Positions 22,560 through 34,992 of a DNA stretch of 64,000 nt are shown in pieces. A program made the translations under genes and the position numbers. The stretch comes from Megamerina dolium (taxonomy: Eukaryota; Arthropoda; Insecta; Diptera; Megamerinidae), in the NCBI GenBank assembly GCA_963854835.1, contig OY978525.1, positions 50,813,429-50,877,428 on the forward strand, in the 5' to 3' direction. Each line of letters opens with the position of its first letter. Positions within the stretch are counted from its first letter, which is position 1. Below the pieces are notes generated by a model. That model did no database searches. It saw only the letters and a list, made by a program, of their open reading frames with translations, and was not told the DNA's origin.

Positions 22560-23270
22560 TTGAGCACGATGAATAGAATCCGTCGATGAACTTAAGCCGA
22601 ACAAGCTTGCTGGTTCAAAATAAACAAATACGGCATGACATCCGGAACGAAGAAATACTTCGGAGAAGTTTCACGTCCGACATATTCTTCAATGCGTACT
22701 GTAAGTAGAGAAGCATTAGCGATGTGAAACAAAAAATAAAAAAGCATGTTGGGAGGGAGAATGTTGAATGTTGTGAAATGTTAACTGATGAACTTTTACG
22801 ATTGATTGTTGAATATAGTTACTCAACTAGGAGACGCAAAATCCACTAACTAGCGCAGCTCCAAAGGCAGCACGGCGTAGAAATACCCATCGTATTCGAT
22901 GGTCTTAAAATGGGTTTTCTCAATGCGAGTTGGAAGCAAACACATATTAGTGTGGTGTTGAAAAAAAAGTAAGTAAATTCTTTTGGATAAATATATTCGA
23001 CGTTTGAATCGAAACAAAAAATTCTTGTTAAGCTTGACCGGAATAATTGATTGTTGATCCATGCTGTAACTGAAGTGTGCTAACGGCATGCAGACTTTTT
23101 CTTGTATGGTTCCTTTCAACTTACGTAATAAGATAACACTCAAGAGGAACTCGGGAGTGAGTGTTTCTTGGAACGGGCATACATTGGAATTGGTGTGTAA
23201 TAGTACAACTAAGTTAATGAAAGGCAATCTTGTAAAGATTGTGATCACCTCTACATGAAGAGTAGTGATC
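22560..23270 (-). repeat. Dispersed repeat Z, copy 2
   Basis: Homologous to 18900-19440 in two blocks (about 22690-22820 and 23100-23250), with about 280 bp between them that are not in copy 1. It lies directly next to the BEL2 remnant on the same strand. Confidence 0.55.
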
Positions 23271-23277
23271 TATTAAT

Positions 23278-24712
23278 TTATTTCAAGTTATTATGTGACG
23301 CCTTTTCACTTGATCTTAATTCCATCGTTGATAGAAAAATCTGTAGAGAATTTAAGAACCTTATCAATGGTCGTAGACCAGATGTGAGAGAGAGGTAAAT
23401 CAACGTAGGTGAGAAACCTGGAACTGAGAGCCTCGGATTGAGGTATGAAATTTGACACTCGTGACAAATCAAGGAGACTGCTAATGCAGGATGTGTCGTA
23501 TCTGGAAGGTCTACTTTCTCGCATATTGTACATATATATTTTCGACTTTTGGCTGGTAGAGCATAAAGTGGATAAAAGGGGTGCGAAATTGTCATGATTG
23601 GCAGGATTGCCAGTCGCTTGTCGCCATGAACCATTAATACAAATGTACCACGTACACTACGATACAGCTTCGAGTGAAATGTATTTTTTACTGTATGTTA
23701 TGTTGTAGTGGAGAATTTAAGTGGGTAAACCGATGAACAGCTCCAGCTGGAATAAAGCGCTGCTGTAAACGATGCTTTATTCAGAAATAGCACTTTCTCG
23801 TATACAGTATGCAGACATTTTTCACTTTTGACATGAATAACATTCGAATATTTCCATAGAATGTGAAGAATAGGATATAAGCCACTCTTCATATCGAGAA
23901 TAATTAAAGAAATATATATTGGAAATAAAAATTGTCTTTACATATGATGTAGTGCGATGCACTGGCACTGACATTCTGGCTAGAATGTCAGAATCTGGGT
24001 TCCATGACAGCATTTAGTGTAATGGTAAGTCAACGTAGTTAACAAACCGAATTGAGGGGCCTCTAGTTGAGGTATGAGTATGTACCTCACTGTGGAGAAA
24101 TCACGTAGAGTACAGAGAAGTTGGATAATCTCGGTTAGTAGAGCACGAACGATGAAAAAAAAATGTAATTGTCTTCAATTGACTAGATTGCCCGAACTGA
24201 TAATGTTTCTTAGAATCGAATAGATTCGTATAGAACCCAAAGGTGATCATAGCTTGAAAATGTGGCAAATACTGTGAATTTAACACCTGGGATTATTCAT
24301 ACGCATAGAAATTACTCATTCATTGACGTTTCGTAGAATAGATCAATTGAATTGTTCAGCTAGGATGAACTGAACGGATGAAAGTGATGCGTATGACGGT
24401 CAGATTCAAAGAATTTGACAAAACGGTACTAGTTCATATTTTCGTGACTCCGGTCAGTATGACTGGGCCATATTGTCGCGTTAAAACTGAACTGAGACTG
24501 AATTCCTTGGCAAGCTTTTAGGCTTTCTATCGTTTCACGAACGCTGTCTTTCCCGGAAGTGCCGATTGTCATTGCTCGAAATGACCATAGAGTTGTCCGC
24601 ATGTCTGACGGGAGTTGAATCCTTATTGTACACGACCTGTGAGGTCACAATTTCTTTTTCGGAGAAAAAGTCGATGATATTGGGGCTTTACATCCAATTT
24701 TTGTGTTATGCC
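23278..24712 (-). other. Degenerate repeated segments next to BEL2
   Basis: Two blocks, about 23390-23600 and 24010-24200, are diverged copies of each other (shared AGTCAACGTAG, then AAACC and GAGGTATGA). On the minus strand both give RF(L/V).YVDLPL. I do not recognise a domain. They may be decayed BEL2 protease or gag sequence, but no DSGS-type protease motif is visible. Confidence 0.35.
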
Positions 24713-25460
24713 TCATTCGGTGCAGCAGGAAATGGTGCCGTTTTCCACAAAAACGCAAATAAAACAACTGTGGCACTCTGCAAGAGTATGCGAAATTGCC
24801 AAGCAGTTAACGCAAATACAGTATTTGTTTACAATGGAAATTTTCTCTTTCACTATTAGTAAAGAGAATTGTTCACATTGTCGGAAGGAGTGCATGCTCC
24901 TACATAGAGGGTAGCATGTATGCGTAACAGTAACATTTGACGCCTTTTTATTTATACGGCTTAAGATGGAGTTCTCACATCTTGGGTACTTCCGACTATT
25001 ATTTGCGTTATGATCAGGTGAAGACAAACAGGAACTGCCCTGAAATTGACACCGGCTTATTTCATTGCGGAATGATGAAATCCTTCTACGAGCCGTGGGA
25101 TTTATGGGAAGGTGGATTATCGTGATGGACGTGGTATGCTGTTTCTCGTTGGAAACAGCTTATCGCTGAGAATCAGACGACTGGCGAGACACTTTAACTG
25201 ATGTCGCTGTTGGGGTTGCTACGGTAAGTGATTGAGGAAGAGTACTGGACGGATTTTCCAGTCTATGCAGCAACGAATGATGCCGTTTTCTACATACGGA
25301 GCATGAGAATTGGCTCGTGCAACTGTTGTAGTCGTGGGAGTTTGCAAAACAATTAGTGCACAATTTGTGCTTTCTGACTAATTTGTAACTTTCACCCACT
25401 GATATTTTAACAAAATCGGGGTAACCACGTAGTGGATGCAATTTACAGCCTAGCGGACAA
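24713..25460 (-). pseudogene. gag: BEL2: two copies of a BEL/Pao gag zinc-knuckle segment
   Basis: At 25460-25160 the minus strand reads LHPLRGYPDF, KLCTNCFANSHDYNSC and CSVCRKRHHSLLHR, the knuckle array that ends BEL/Pao Gag and precedes the protease. At 25000-24713 a second, more decayed version reads CYPLCRSMHSFRQCEQF, CICVNCLAISHTLAEC and CFICVF. One Gag normally has a single such array, so this is a local duplication or the join of two element copies. No downstream protease or reverse transcriptase follows in the window. Confidence 0.7.
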
Positions 25461-25530
25461 GTCGGTTGAGTAATTGACTAGTGAAATGTATTCACATTTC
25501 GAGAAATTACTGGAGGAGAACGGTGCCGCT

Positions 25531-26534
25531 TTAAATTTTCGGATTGGCCGGGTTGTCGATTCTGTAACTGATTGGATTGCGGATTAGTTGGCCTGCTGAG
25601 TTGCAACGTGGTAACCATCTGAGTTGATGGTTACCACGATGAATATCCAACACCGACTCCAGTGTTTGAAACCGTTCAGTCAAGAATGCTTTAAATGCGT
25701 TCCACGTTGGAATCTCACGCTTGTTCTTGATAGACTGCTCCCACAGATACAGGGTTATGTCTGGCAGTTTCGTAGAGCACAGATACACGAAGATGGCATC
25801 CCATTGACTTGTGTCGATATTTAACAACTGCAAGTTCGTTATGCAGTAGTTTATTGTTCGTTGTAAGCGTTTTATATTCGTACCCGTTTCTTGGATGACT
25901 GATTCCAGATTGAAGAGAGATTTTAAATGAATGTTGACGAGAATTCGTTTGTTCTCGTATCTCTCTTCCAATTTTACCACGCAATTGTGAATCCATAATT
26001 AGTCAACGGACTTGACTTAATGATATCATGTGCTTCTCCTCGAGGCTTTTGGAGCAGGTTGTGTAATTTCTCCACGGGAAATAACCGTGGATTGTTCCGG
26101 TATAATGCCGTAAACATATCCCAAAAACTGCACCATGACACATAGTCTCCATGCTGTATCGCATGGTAGCAGTTGAATAGCAGGAAATTACAAACATTGG
26201 TGAGAGGAACTCTCAGCAGGAGGAGTTGAAGTTGCGGGATTGGCCACCTCAGCGTCAAGCTCGTGAAGATGAGCGTTGATTGCAGAAAGACATTGGACAT
26301 AAGTGGTTTTGCATTCTCTATATGTCCCCTTGATTTGATCAAATTCATCACCAACATCGTCTCTTCCGATTGAAAAATATGCAATATGCATATATTTTTA
26401 CACTCGTTCCATAGGGCTTGAAACTTCTTCTTCTGTACTTCCAGAAACAATCGATCATGGGTATCCGCCTGGAAATTTGACTCAAAATCAATGGTTTCCT
26501 CTGCGGCTGCCTTGAATAGTTTTACAGCTGACAT
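25531..26534 (-). pseudogene. gag: BEL2: BEL/Pao Gag (DUF1759-type) remnant
   Basis: It starts at the ATG at 26534 ([17 protein letters not shown]). The frame runs to 25974 with [34 protein letters not shown] and [17 protein letters not shown], the DUF1759 core of BEL Gag proteins. A one-base shift near 25976 changes frame, and the domain continues 25980-25531 with YENKRILVNIHLKSLFNL and VYLCSTKLPDITLYLWEQS. Gag of this group packages element RNA. A TA microsatellite lies directly upstream of the start. Only this frameshift is visible in the core, but the element has no recognisable pol, so it is a remnant. Confidence 0.75.
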
Positions 26535-26566
26535 TAAATGTGACGTAAATATTGAGATATATAAAT

Positions 26567-27200
<634 letters not shown>

Positions 27201-27559
27201 GCGTATTAAAACTGACTTGCTGATTGGGTATCAGATGCTCGATTCTGCTGAATGATGTAATCTTTCTATAAGTTAACCGCATATAGTAACGTATCGATGT
27301 ATAACTCGATCAACTCAAGTTCGAGTGTGATTTCACGTTCAAAGTACAATGTATTTAATCGTGATGAATTGATGAATTGATACGCATTGATTAATTTGGT
27401 ATATTAACTATTATATATGTAATTATTTATTACGATGTAATAAATAAAAAAAATTGAGTCGCCTTAGTGTTCTATCTTGAGAGATAGTAGAATGGTACAA
27501 ACACCATATACAAGGTGCGACAATTATGTATTAAGACTGCCTTTAGAATACACAATTAA

Positions 27560-28965
27560 AACACGATATCTGCTAATTTTTCGGTATATTTATTCGAAAT
27601 ATTCTCCTCCTGATTCAATACACTTGTTACATCGATTTAATAGTGATTCAAATGCGTGTTCCAGCTCATTTTTCGGAATTGGCTCAGTTCAGTTTTGGAA
27701 ACAAAAAGAAGTCGCACGGTGCCAAATCAGGTGAAAGCGGCGGGTGTTTCAACACACAGGCCTGATTTCGAGCCAAAAATTTATGAAAAATAAGTGCTGT
27801 GTGAGTCGGAGCATTATCGTGCAACAGAGACCAAGTTTTTGGATCGCGGTATTCTGGTCGAACACGACGGATTCTGGACATCTAACGCTTCAAAACTTCG
27901 AGATAACATGCGGAAGTAACTGTGTGACCAGTTGGAACAAGTCTTTGTGGATAATTCCTTTGCTATCGAAGAATGTGATGAGCATTGTTTTGATTTTTGA
28001 TGGAACTTTTCGTGTTTTTTTGGCTTGTGGTGAGTTTTTTGATTTCCATTCCGCACTTTGACGCTTGCTTTCTGGATCGTATTGGATACAACATGTTTCA
28101 TCACCCGTAACAATTATTTTCAGGAAGTTTAGATCATTTAGATCATTGGGTGCCGTAGCTCAGTGGTTAGTGTGTTCGCCTTCTGATCTGTAGGTCGGTG
28201 GTTCAATCCCCGGCTGATGCATAACAAATTTAATATCGATAAGATTTTTCTTTCGAACAGTACCCACCTGTCGGCAAGCAATTGGCAATTCTTCCGACAG
28301 TAACAACTTGCCATGAAAAGCTTCTTAAAGAACTCTGTGACAAAGCTCAGAAAAAGTGATGTCACAAGTGTTCTGCCGTTCGGAACCGGCTAAAATAAGT
28401 AGGTCCCTTCTAATATTGTCCAAAATTTAAGACGCACAACAGTAATGGAAGAGAAGCTCGGCCAATGAGCCCTTTGGGGCTTTATGTGGCCACATATTTA
28501 TTTTTATTTTAGATCATTTTCTGCAGCTGTAACCATTTCTCTAAAATGACTGACACTCATTAATTTTTAGTCCTCGGTCAATATGTGTGGAACAAATTCC
28601 GCGCAGACCTTTGTTTTGCCCAAATCCTCATGAAGAATGAGTCGGATAGTTTCTCCGTTAATGTTTAAGGCCTCTTTCATCATTTTCACTGAAGCATTGC
28701 GGTCTTCTATAATAAAATCACGAACTTTCTGGATCGCTTCCGGCGTCCGCACTGAAATTAGCCTTCCTTCTTTTATTTCATCTTCCAGCGACTCTCTGCC
28801 ATCCACAAACCGTTTATGCCATATAAAAACATTTGATCTTGATAAACAAGCATCGCCATACGCTTGCTGCATCATTCCGAATGTTTCTGATGCACATGTA
28901 CCAATTTTTGCGTGGAATTTAATGACTGCTCTTTGCTCCATGTTAAAATTTAACATCAAACGAAC
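27560..28965 (-). pseudogene. M3 mariner transposase (SETMAR-like group), broken
   Basis: The N-terminal part, 28959-28567, is open: helix-turn-helix region with CASETFGMMQQAYGDACLSR and VFIWHKRFVDGRESLEDE, then the linker VKMMKEALNINGETIRLILH. The SINE interrupts the frame between 28508 and 28147. Past it, IIVTGDETCCIQYDPES (first catalytic Asp), then ITFFDSKGIIHKD (the second-Asp region precedes HDNAPTH), and LLHDNAPTHTALIF (second Asp) are seen at about 28130-27800 in shifted frames. The third acidic position follows at SPDLAPCDFFLFPKL near 27700. The family cuts and pastes at TA. The SINE and frameshifts inactivate this copy. Confidence 0.82.
28148..28507 (+). mobile_element. tRNA-derived SINE
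   Basis: The 360-bp insert starts GGGTGCCGTAGCTCAGTGG. It has a pol III A box TAGCTCAGTGGTTAG at 28156-28170 and a B box GGTTCAATCCC at 28200-28210. An unrelated body follows, and the 3' end is a TATTTATTTTTATT tail. The 11-bp sequence TTTAGATCATT lies before it (28137-28147) and after it (28508-28518). An extra partial copy at 28128-28138 makes the left side a short tandem. It splits the M3 transposase, so it is younger than M3. Confidence 0.88.
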
Positions 28966-29137
28966 ACGTGTTTTGTAAAATGAATGTCAATAAACATTAA
29001 ATGTCAACCAAATGCCATGAAATTTTGACAGTTAGTAGAGGAAAGTAGAAGGTTCAAAACGTATGATCACACATAGATGGCGCGCTTGGTTGCTGAGATA
29101 TGGTTCGAGTCTTAAGACATAATTGTCGCACCTTGTA

Positions 29138-30509
29138 CGATGTATGTTTGTATATTTGTATGTGCGATCAAGCGAAACTATCGTACCTGTACGTTTTATG
29201 GGTGTAATATTTTCCTTTATGTCAAAATGGTATAATAATTGATAACGTGCGTCGTAAAGAAACATAAATTTCGGGAAAACCTTCCTATAATACTAGTAGT
29301 AGGTCTAGATTGACCAAAGTATGGACTTAGCACGGAAAATTTAAATGTATTTAAGTTAAATAAATTATTCTATAATAATTTCGCTCAGTTAGACACGCTA
29401 TGAGTTATTTATTCTATTATAATATTTTATGTAATAAATCAGAAAAACGAATAAATTGAGGCGGCCTATTGCGGCCATTGTATTAAAAGCGTATGTATAC
29501 TTAGTATGGATAAAATCAGAGACTTTAGAAGTAATAAGATATCCCACTGTTAATAGACAGCGTTTTAACAGCAAATCTGGCGATGAAACATTGGTCACCT
29601 TTTCACACAAAGCCAAAAATGCTTTACACTGGAAACAGTTGAGAATGAGTATTTTCATACGTAAACCAACCGCAGCTTCACAATCAATTTAAGTCGCCAT
29701 GTCACATATCTAAATACTTTCATATGCACCTATATATGAATCCGACGATGAAGATTCAATATTGAAATTATATAGGATAATTCGAAATTATATTTATACA
29801 AGAATATGCGAAATTCAGCATATGCAATACTTTAGTTACTTTTTTATTAGAAATTAATGAATATCAAAATTTTATTAAAAATATGGTAATAATAATTAAT
29901 TAAATTATCATGGAACACGATGTTTCCTTAAAATTTAATTTGTTTACAATAATAAATTGCAATCAAAATGTTTAGCTATCAGGCGAATTTCAATAAGAAA
30001 GCATTCCTTATTTGTATAGTACAAACAATAAACTCGATCATCTGTTCGATTTTAATTGTTCTCATTTTTTCGTTTTCTACATATTTTACTACGTCAAATA
30101 TATATGTATGTACACATGCGAAGCAGAATTGTCTATTTTTCATTGATAAATACGCGAGATCGGCAACACAGCAATCATGCGATTGAATTTTTGTTTTTTT
30201 CAAGATTTTGTCATTTTGCGTTTGATCAGCAGTTAGCATATCAAATTGTTCATCTTTCGTTGATTACCCATGTATTGCATTCACACACACACATCTACGC
30301 ATGCGTTCTTGATGTTGCTTTAGCTTTCGTTTCGTGCATATAGTTTGTATACGAGTATGGACGGCCAATCGGCTGGTTTCATGTGCGTGTATCAGAAAGG
30401 GATGCGTGAGGCAATCAGCCTCCTTCGAATTTATATGAGATTTAGAATAAAAACCCTCTACATAACACAAGTGTTCGAGGAAATCTTTCTGCAGACGCCA
30501 TGATGACAA
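29138..30509 (+). repeat. Dispersed repeat Y copy 2 joined to repeat X copy 1
   Basis: 29138-29500 matches 20253-20700 (repeat Y). 29510-30260 matches, in reverse complement, two pieces at the right of the window (54120-54460 and 59360-59885). Block order here is C (29510-29650), D (29650-29825), A (29825-30015), B (30015-30260). No domain is recognised. It ends at the target duplication of hAT element H1. Confidence 0.65.
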
Positions 30510-30517
30510 ATTTAGAA

Positions 30518-32581
30518 CAGGCATCGGCAAAAGCTGCTCTCCCACATCACACGCATTCTTACGCTCTTTCAATTCAATCGTTGTTGAGACAGCAACGAAG
30601 CAACACGTGCACGGGTGCGCTAATAATTTTCTTATTTTTTCTTGTTACAGTGGACATGTATGATAATATGGCTGCAAGAAAATATTTTATGATTCCGAAT
30701 GCTTTCAATGCAATGCAATGTCTCCTTTGCCACAATTCTTTATGTTTTAAGAAACATAATGTCAAAAGACATTATGATATGTTTCATAAGGATTTTGACA
30801 AATTTCAGGGTGAAGCAAGGGATAATTTATATATTGAAAAGAAAAAGCAGTTCCTTTTAAAGCTGAAGGAATGGATTTCTAAAGAAGAAAATGAAGATAA
30901 AAAAGGCGTTGGGAAGCCAAAAATCGCAATAAAAATGACTTTGTCTAACTTGATTAGCTTAAATATTGTTAAAAAGGGAAGGCCTTTTTCTGATGGGGTT
31001 TATATGCAAGGCATTTTTAAACAAGTTTTGCAGAAACTAAATAGTCATTTGGTCGATGTCATTGAAAACATTCCTTTGTCCCCTAGAACTTTATCTCGGC
31101 GGACAGATCAAATTGGTGTATTTATTGAAGCGGAAATTGAAAAGAAAATTAATTTTTGCAAATTTTTTTCAATATGTTTGGATGAAAGCACTGATATAAA
31201 TGACCTTTGCCAACTAGTTATTTGTATTCGAAGTGTAGATTCCAACTACGAAGTTTTTAATTCCATGTTTTCATTAGAAACTTTCTATGGAAACGTGACC
31301 GGCAAGCTGGTATTTGAAGTCGTTTTAGAAAAACTTTCTAAAATCGAGCTAAGTACGCTTGCTGGAGTATGCACGGATGGTGCAAGTGTCATGATTGGCA
31401 GAAGAGAGGGCTTTGTAGGACAGGTAATAAAGAATGATATTAATGTTTTTTCTTTTCATTGTATTATCCATCAACTTTCACTTGCATGCCAGTTCTTAAG
31501 CAACCATTCCACCATGAAAACTGCAGAGCAGATAATTAATAGAATAAGAGGAGGGCATCATTCGCTTACCCACAGGAAATTTACAAAATTTTTAAAAAAT
31601 TGTAATGCCTGCTATGGTGACCTTGTAATGTTCACGGAAGTTCGATGGCTAAACCGCGGTAATTCTCTAAATAGATTATTTGCTTTAAGGAAAGAAGTAC
31701 TACAGTTTTTGCGTTTGGAAAATTTGAGCGGAACAGAAAATTTAGTACAGGTTTTATTGGATGATGACTTTATTTTTGATTTTGCATTTCTTTCAGACTT
31801 AACTTATTATTTAAATGAATTTGAAACTACAAGGAAAAGAAAAAACCTTACCCGATCTGTTTGAAAAAGTTATAAGTTTTCAAACCACTTTATATTTACG
31901 CTTAGCTGAGGTTCGATCGGGTGATTATTCAAATTTCCCACGAACTGCTGCTATTATTGCTAACACAAAAGGTCTTACAAATAAAGATGACCATGTCAAC
32001 ATTTTGGAAACCCTTTTTTTAATTTTGAGGAGAGATTCAAAGACTTTAAGAAAGTTCAGAATGTAATTGATCTCTTTAAAAATCCATTTACCTGTGATAT
32101 ATGCAAGTATGAATTTAAAATTCAAGTAGAACTTGTAATCTTGCGTAGCGAAATGAGCTTTAATATATGTAGTGAATCAGACATTATTGAGTTTTGGAGA
32201 AATTTAGACGACTCTTTGTATCCTCAACTCAAAGAAATTTCTTTAAAGTATTTATCACTTCTCCCTTCAACATATTTTTGTGAACAAATTTTTTCTGACT
32301 TAAAATTCATTTGCTCCAACCACAGAAATAAATTAAACAGGAGCCATATTAAAAATATTATTTTAGCAAGAAACTGTTCCAAGAATATTGATATTAATAA
32401 TAATATTAATTAATAAGCCTCCTTTTTCTATTCTTTTTGTTGATAAAAAAAAACAAAATAAAACACAACTTTATACGCCAGACATATTTGATACGTTTTT
32501 TTTGTTCTTATAAGCACTGTGCAGCGCAATTCTCTCTCGCGCTCACCAATACACACTCAAAAATGATTTTGCCGACACCTG
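30518..32581 (+). mobile_element. H1: hAT DNA transposon, 2064 bp
   Basis: It is bounded by CAGGCATCGGCAAAA (start, 30518) and, as reverse complement, CAGGTGTCGGCAAAA (end, 32581). The perfect 8-bp duplication ATTTAGAA lies at 30510-30517 and 32582-32589. CAG-starting ends and 8-bp duplications define hAT elements. It carries one transposase gene with all catalytic motifs but two frameshifts. A copy in this state could still be mobilised if an active relative supplied transposase (inference). Confidence 0.93.
30656..32413 (+). pseudogene. H1 hAT transposase, two frameshifts
   Basis: I start at the ATG at 30656 because the longer open frame begins outside the transposon. TTTTTTCTTGTTACAG ending at 30650 looks like a splice acceptor, so a 5' intron is possible. 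A BED-like finger (CLLCHN...KRHYDMFH) begins the protein. Catalytic regions follow: SICLDESTDIND (Asp), GVCTDGASVMIGRREGF (Asp), FHCIIHQLSLAC and EVRWLNRGNS. A frameshift near 31815-31830 and another in the T run near 32013-32020 break the frame. The last part, 32141-32413, has the hAT dimerisation domain with LSLLPSTYFCEQIFSDLK, including the final Glu. The closest group by motif is the GTF2IRD2/ZBED-like transposases. Confidence 0.85.
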
Positions 32582-32639
32582 ATTTAGAATTAGAGAACAA
32601 ACAAAACATTTTTTTCATGCATTCTGTTACACATATACA

Positions 32640-33210
32640 TTAGAGCAGTTTCTAGGAGAATTCCCACCATGTCCATATAAAAAAAGCTGTTTTTCTCTGT
32701 CTAATTCTTTCAATAACACTTGATGATACCCACTGGCCAATTCAAGAGTAGTGAAATATCTACAATGACCTAACTGGTCTAATATTTCATCGATGCGGGG
32801 AATGAGAAAAAATTCTTTAATGGTGACGTCATTTAATTTCCTGAAATCTACTACTAGCCTCCATATTCTTTTACCATCTTATCCCGCTTTCTTTGGCACC
32901 AAAATTATGGAGGAATTCTAGGGCGATGAGGTGGGAATAATTATGTCGTCTTCCAACATTTTGTGTACTAGCTTATTGATTTCTTCCTGGTAGCCTGTAC
33001 TGTCTTTGGTTGATTGGTGCCTGGTCTGTTTTTATTGGTATTGTGTGTTTTATACCTGTGGTGTGAGACAATTTATCACCTTCCAAGAAAAATAAATCGT
33101 GGAATGACTTAAGTATGCCGTCTATGGATCTCTTTTCCTCAATGTTTAAGTTTTCGTCTAGCTTAATTGTTTGTAATATTTTGGTAACCCTTTTGTGGCT
33201 ATGTTCATTA
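32640..33210 (-). mobile_element. A4: gypsy family A fragment with RT joined to integrase
   Basis: The minus strand carries reverse transcriptase sequence (LVVDFRKLNDVTIKEF, IPRIDEILDQLGHCRYFTTL, ELDREK), then jumps at about 32685 to YMDMVGILP from the integrase. The region in between (about 1.3 kb in A1) is deleted. The piece before the reverse transcriptase (EGDKLS-like) is near 33080. It is truncated on both sides. Confidence 0.75.
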
Positions 33211-33465
33211 CGTAATTTATTTTATACTAAACACTTTTACATTAATACTAGAGGGCCTCGTAAGGATCGCAGTATTTTATAATTGCTTACTCGCTAACAC
33301 TTCACAACTTGGAACAAGACTCACAACTGTAAAGCGACTGCCTTCGATAAGCTGGCAGCTTATATACCATTTTTCTAATACTATGCACATATCGATCTAC
33401 CCACATACCAACATATAACATGAAATAATATATTCACACCATATGTGTATATGTCATGTAAAGGT

Positions 33466-33666
<201 letters not shown>

Positions 33667-33709
33667 TTTACCGCCTAAAAATAGAAGAGATTAGATGAAT
33701 TAAATACAA

Positions 33710-33871
33710 TTAAATAAATCTTAAAATATCCTGTTTAGTTGGCAGATTCAGACCAGTCAAATCAGAAGACATACCAAAAGCAGGAACATCGTGAGAAGGC
33801 ATATGTTTCAAACTACTTTCGGTACTTATTGATGTTGGTGCGGCTTGTGATGTTGACGGCAATAGATCCAT
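33710..33871 (-). pseudogene. Short ORF resembling the start of a repetitive insect protein
   Basis: A 53-residue frame starts at 33871 with MDLLPSTSQAAPTS and ends with GLNLPTKQDILRFI. The closing LPTK..ILRF resembles the start of an uncharacterised multi-copy protein family of insects and other invertebrates in which LPTKREVL is followed by a helical domain. The frame stops where that domain should begin and runs into a TA microsatellite. The family assignment is from memory and weak. No function is claimed. Confidence 0.3.
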
Positions 33872-34113
33872 GTTTAAAATTAAATATTAATTAATTAATT
33901 TATAAATATTAAGATTTTCCAGCTAGATTTTGAGGTTTTCTTCCTTCAAAAGCTGGTAAAAATGTGATTTAGGTCTTAGCTTGAAATCTATCGATTTTAT
34001 TTTTAGAAAAGCTGGAAAAAGGAACAAAATGTATGGAATATGATTTAACAATTTATAATTCGAGTATGTATTTTGAATATATTCAATACAAAGTCAAAAA
34101 TTCGTCTACCACC

Positions 34114-34226
<113 letters not shown>

Positions 34227-34241
34227 CCGTACAAAATAGCC

Positions 34242-34992
34242 ATGATGAAGGTCAAAGGTTGTAGAGGCCAAGCACCAACCAGCCCTATTCTCATAGAAAA
34301 GGTGGTGAAAACGCTTTTCCCGGAGGAAGATCCACAACCAAGTATGGTGGCACCTGCAGTAGAGGAAGCAGTGCTAATCGACGAGGCGGAGATAATAATG
34401 ACGGCGGAGAGGTTCGGTAACACAAAGGCGCCTGGACTTGATGGTATCCTGAACAAGGCGTTTAAGATCGCCGTTAAGCATAATACGATAGTTTTCGTTG
34501 AGCTTTATACGCGTTGCTTGAATGAACGGGTTTTTCCGAAAGTGTGGAAGAAGCAGCGTCTAGTCTTACTTCAGAGACCGAATAAACCGGCAGGTGAGCC
34601 GAGTGCGTATCGACCACTATGCATGATAGACACGATGGCCAAAATGCTGGAGAGGCTGATCTGCACACATCTGGAGCATCATCTAGAAGGTGAGTCGCCT
34701 GGCTTGTCTGCGAATCAATTTGGCTTTAGGAGACATCGATCCACCATAGACGCAGTTGGAAAATTGAAGGGCATTGCGGGCAAGGGGATAGAGGGCGTCA
34801 GATGGATGCATGGCGACAAAAAATATTGCGCAGTTATCACATTTGATGTGCAAAATGCTTTCACCTGTGTATCTGCTGCGGATAATCAACAGCTATCTGT
34901 CTAACAGACTGTTGTTATATGATACCGACGAAGGTTCCAAAAGCTATGTTGTAACGGACGGAGTACCGCAGGGCTCCGTACTGAGCCCTTAG
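34242..34992 (+). pseudogene. R1-clade LINE reverse transcriptase fragment
   Basis: The open stretch 34242-34904 covers the end of the linker and the first reverse transcriptase motifs: NTKAPGLDGILNKAFKIA, VFPKVWKKQRLVLLQRP, AYRPLCMIDTMAKMLERLI, NQFGFRRHRSTIDA and VITFDVQNAF. After a short internal deletion with frameshift near 34865, a second frame gives YLSNRLLLYDTDEGSK and GVPQGSVLSP, then a stop. The FADD-type catalytic motif and the rest are missing, so it is truncated at both ends. R1 relatives usually insert in rRNA genes, but no rDNA is visible here. Confidence 0.8.

Larger units (their letters stand above)
27511..29135 (-). mobile_element. M3: mariner element with a SINE inserted
   Basis: 28-bp terminal inverted repeats begin CAAGGTGCGACAATTATGT at 27511 and, as reverse complement, end at 29135, with one mismatch. 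TA flanks both ends (27509-27510 and 29136-29137). Without the 360-bp SINE and its duplication the element is about 1.25 kb, full mariner length. The transposase is on the minus strand. Its terminal repeats differ from those of M2, so it is another subfamily. Confidence 0.88.

Noticed and set aside
28148..28222. A functional tRNA gene
   Set aside because: Good A and B boxes, but it is followed by a long SINE body and flanked by an 11-bp duplication inside a mariner, so it is the head of a SINE.
30500..30655. Using 30500 as the hAT transposase start
   Set aside because: The ATG lies outside the transposon, left of the terminal repeat and target duplication.
34242..34992. rDNA-associated R1 insertion
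   Set aside because: The reverse transcriptase is R1-like but truncated at both ends, and no rRNA sequence is present nearby.
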